A stretch of DNA of 6,746 bases from positions 1-6,746 of the forward strand of contig WAQT01000011.1 of the NCBI GenBank assembly GCA_015520105.1, given 5' to 3'. Origin of the DNA: Candidatus Aenigmatarchaeota archaeon. GTDB lineage: Archaea > Aenigmatarchaeota > Aenigmatarchaeia > QMZP01. The first letter of the stretch is position 1, and the number at the start of each line of letters is the position of its first letter. The notes beneath the pieces were generated by a model, which saw nothing but the letters and a program-made list of their open reading frames with translations, did no database searches and was not told the DNA's origin. Positions 5,488 to 6,746 of the stretch are shown one piece after another. Position numbers and translations under genes: made by a program.

Positions 5488-5751
5488 ATGAGCGTCGAGA
5501 GGGTGAGGGGAAAGGACCTCATAGGAAAGGTTCTGATATCTGAGGAGACTGGAAAGAAGTTCGGCGTGATAGGCGATATAGACTACATAACAGAGTCCGG
5601 CGAACTGATAAACATCGCGATAACGGACACCACATCCCACGTTTCCAACATGAACCTCCAGCAGGACGACAAGAACAGGCTTCTCGTTCCCTTCTCTGCG
5701 GTCAAGTCTGTCGGAGATTTCGTGATAGTCTCCGAGAGGGACATAGTCTGA
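5488..5751 (+). CDS. PRC-barrel domain protein
   Basis: This 87-residue protein is a single PRC-barrel domain, a small beta barrel shared by RimM, photosynthetic reaction centre H subunits and many stand-alone archaeal proteins. The pattern is clear: KDLIGKVLISEETGKKFGVI (9-28), a turn at TESGEL (35-40), and the closing segment LVPFSAVKSVGDFVIV (66-81). Residues 49-63 (TSHVSNMNLQQDDKN) form a longer polar loop than usual. Some haloarchaeal PRC-barrel proteins (CdpB1/CdpB2) join the SepF/FtsZ division apparatus, which is one candidate role. A ribosome-associated or other adaptor role is equally open. A strong Shine-Dalgarno site and its own promoter suggest an abundant protein. It is followed 18 bp later by the unrecognised small gene. 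Confidence 0.85.
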   Translation: MSVERVRGKDLIGKVLISEETGKKFGVIGDIDYITESGELINIAITDTTSHVSNMNLQQDDKNRLLVPFSAVKSVGDFVIVSERDIV

Positions 5752-5769
5752 TTCTCATCAGGGGTTTCC

Positions 5770-6078
5770 ATGGAATACCCGAAGGACATGAAACTCTACG
5801 GCCTGTGCCTTGAAAGGCTATCGCATCAGGTCGAGAATGCAAAGAGAAGGGCCGGCAACCCTTCAGCCTGCGTTGTAATAGAAGGGTACGGAACAGGCGA
5901 CATAGAGGAGATAATAGAAATACTCGAGCTTTATGACCTCCCGGGAAGGTCAAGGGAAACGCTTGACAAAAAGCTTGAAGAACTCGCCGAAGATGCATCG
6001 CTTTTCGTGAAAGGCGGAAGGGTAGAATTCGGTTACGACGAGTCCGGAAACCTTGAACTCAGGTTCTATCCGCAATGA
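5770..6078 (+). CDS. Hypothetical 102-residue acidic protein, second gene of the PRC-barrel operon
   Basis: I do not recognise this protein. It has a helical N-terminal part (about 6-28), a strand-like segment PSACVVIEGYGTGD (31-44), two likely helices (IEEIIEILELYDL, 45-57, and SRETLDKKLEELAED, 61-75), then a beta hairpin FVKGGRVEFGYDESGNLELRFY (79-84 and 85-100). There is no signal peptide or membrane helix, so it should be cytoplasmic. AGGGG at 5760-5764, 5 bases before the ATG, supports the start. The 18-bp spacing and lack of a TATA box between the genes put it in one transcript with the PRC-barrel gene, so the two may work together. Codon use matches the neighbours, which supports a real gene. 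Its stop is 20 bp from the convergent aIF2-gamma stop. Confidence 0.75.
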   Translation: MEYPKDMKLYGLCLERLSHQVENAKRRAGNPSACVVIEGYGTGDIEEIIEILELYDLPGRSRETLDKKLEELAEDASLFVKGGRVEFGYDESGNLELRFYPQ

Positions 6079-6098
6079 GCGACGGCTCGCAACGCTTC

Positions 6099-6746
6099 CT
6101 ATTCTATCTCTCCCCAGCCGATGAGCCTCCACCTTCCTGACACCTGCCTGGACACCGCCGCTCTCGAGCCTTTGTCCGCGCACACCGGTATCTTCAGCTT
6201 TATCTCAACCCTTTCCTTCTGCGCTGACGTCACCACCCCGACTGTCCTGTTCGTGCCCGTCGCTATCATTAGCACGTCGCCGGTCCTTATCTCCGGAACC
6301 TCTGTCTCCTCTTTGGTACCTACGACCCTCTCCAGGAGCGAGATTTTCAGAGAGAGGCTCTCATGCACGGGCGGGAGCTTTCCCGGAAGTCCCAGAACGT
6401 TCCCTGCCATGTTGTCCGACTTCGTGAGGAACGGGTCAAGCTCTGTGGAAACCGCGAGAAGGCCTCCCGGCCCGGCCTCCTCTATATCGGTCATCGCCTT
6501 CTGAAGGCTCATTATCCTTGTCCTTATCGGCCGGTAGGAATCGTTGATTTTCGCTCCGGGTCTTATCTCCACTTCTTGCCCTTTTCTGAGAATTCCCTGA
6601 ACAAGCGAGCCCCCGAGCGTTCCTCCGGAGAGTCTCTCTATCGGAGTGCCGGGCTTGTTGATGTCGAACGACCTTGCTATGTGCATGAGCGGCGGTTTTG
6701 ACTGATCCCTCTTGGGAGTGGGAATGTTCTCCTCGATTGCCTGGAC
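6099..6746 (-). CDS. eif2g: Translation initiation factor 2 subunit gamma (C-terminal part)
   Basis: The 215 codons visible continue in frame to the last base, so the gene is cut by the window and its GTPase domain is missing here. The family is a GTPase of about 410 residues that, with the alpha and beta subunits, carries initiator Met-tRNA to the small ribosomal subunit. The visible part starts at the end of the G domain (AIEENIPTPKRD) and continues through domain II (ARSFDINKPGTPIERLSGG, GGSLVQG, EIRPG). Next come GPGGLLAVSTELDPFLTKSDN and domain III (SLLERVVGTKEE, then VSRQVSGRWRLIGWGEIE at the end). These are hallmark aIF2-gamma stretches and distinguish it from EF-Tu/aEF1A and SelB. The C-terminus is complete, with a TAG stop at 6101-6099. 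The gene converges on the PRC-barrel operon. Confidence 0.97.
   Translation of the reverse strand, partial: VQAIEENIPTPKRDQSKPPLMHIARSFDINKPGTPIERLSGGTLGGSLVQGILRKGQEVEIRPGAKINDSYRPIRTRIMSLQKAMTDIEEAGPGGLLAVSTELDPFLTKSDNMAGNVLGLPGKLPPVHESLSLKISLLERVVGTKEETEVPEIRTGDVLMIATGTNRTVGVVTSAQKERVEIKLKIPVCADKGSRAAVSRQVSGRWRLIGWGEIE

Noticed and set aside
6077..6090. Small hairpin (GAGC/GCTC or GCGA/TCGC) between the 102-residue gene and aIF2-gamma
   Set aside because: The stem is only 4 bp and no T-run follows, so it does not support a terminator call.
6121..6701. Two forward-strand frames across the aIF2-gamma gene
   Set aside because: Both are antisense to a highly conserved initiation factor whose reading frame is beyond doubt.

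Overview
The window looks archaeal. It encodes the C-terminal half of archaeal/eukaryotic-type translation initiation factor 2 gamma. Its promoters are TATA boxes, two of which sit about 30 bp ahead of the start codon, so those messages should be leaderless. Its small regulators, PRC-barrel protein and AAA+/winged-helix ATPase are archaeal in style. Isoleucine is mostly ATA and arginine mostly AGG/AGA throughout, so nothing looks recently transferred. The compact layout and unusually short SMC would suit a small-genome (DPANN-like) archaeon, but the lineage cannot be fixed from this window.

Layout: (1) 1-126, promoter region with no confident gene. (2) 127-2670 (+), a complete SMC chromosome-organising ATPase with arms about half the usual length. 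(3) 2721-3206 (+), a two-helix membrane protein ending in a cytoplasmic winged helix-turn-helix, with its own promoter. (4) 3626-4195 (-) then 3224-3616 (-), an operon of thpR (RNA 2',3'-cyclic phosphodiesterase / '2'-5' RNA ligase') and a membrane-anchored OB-fold protein, convergent with (3). (5) 4196-4347, a divergent promoter region holding a perfect 10-bp inverted repeat and a 12-codon leader ORF. (6) 4348-5400 (+), an AAA+ ATPase with a C-terminal winged helix. (7) 5488-5751 and 5770-6078 (+), a two-gene operon of a PRC-barrel protein and an unrecognised 102-residue protein. (8) 6746-6099 (-), the aIF2-gamma C-terminal part, running off the window edge and convergent with (7).

The genes fall into chromosome organisation (smc, perhaps the AAA+ ATPase and the PRC-barrel protein), RNA processing and translation (thpR, aIF2-gamma) and envelope-linked sensing (membrane wHTH, anchored OB-fold). 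No single pathway joins them. The best leads are the short-armed SMC with no scpA/scpB beside it, the divergent regulatory region ahead of the AAA+/wHTH gene, and the small PRC-barrel operon. I saw no tRNA, rRNA, CRISPR array, transposon or integrase.
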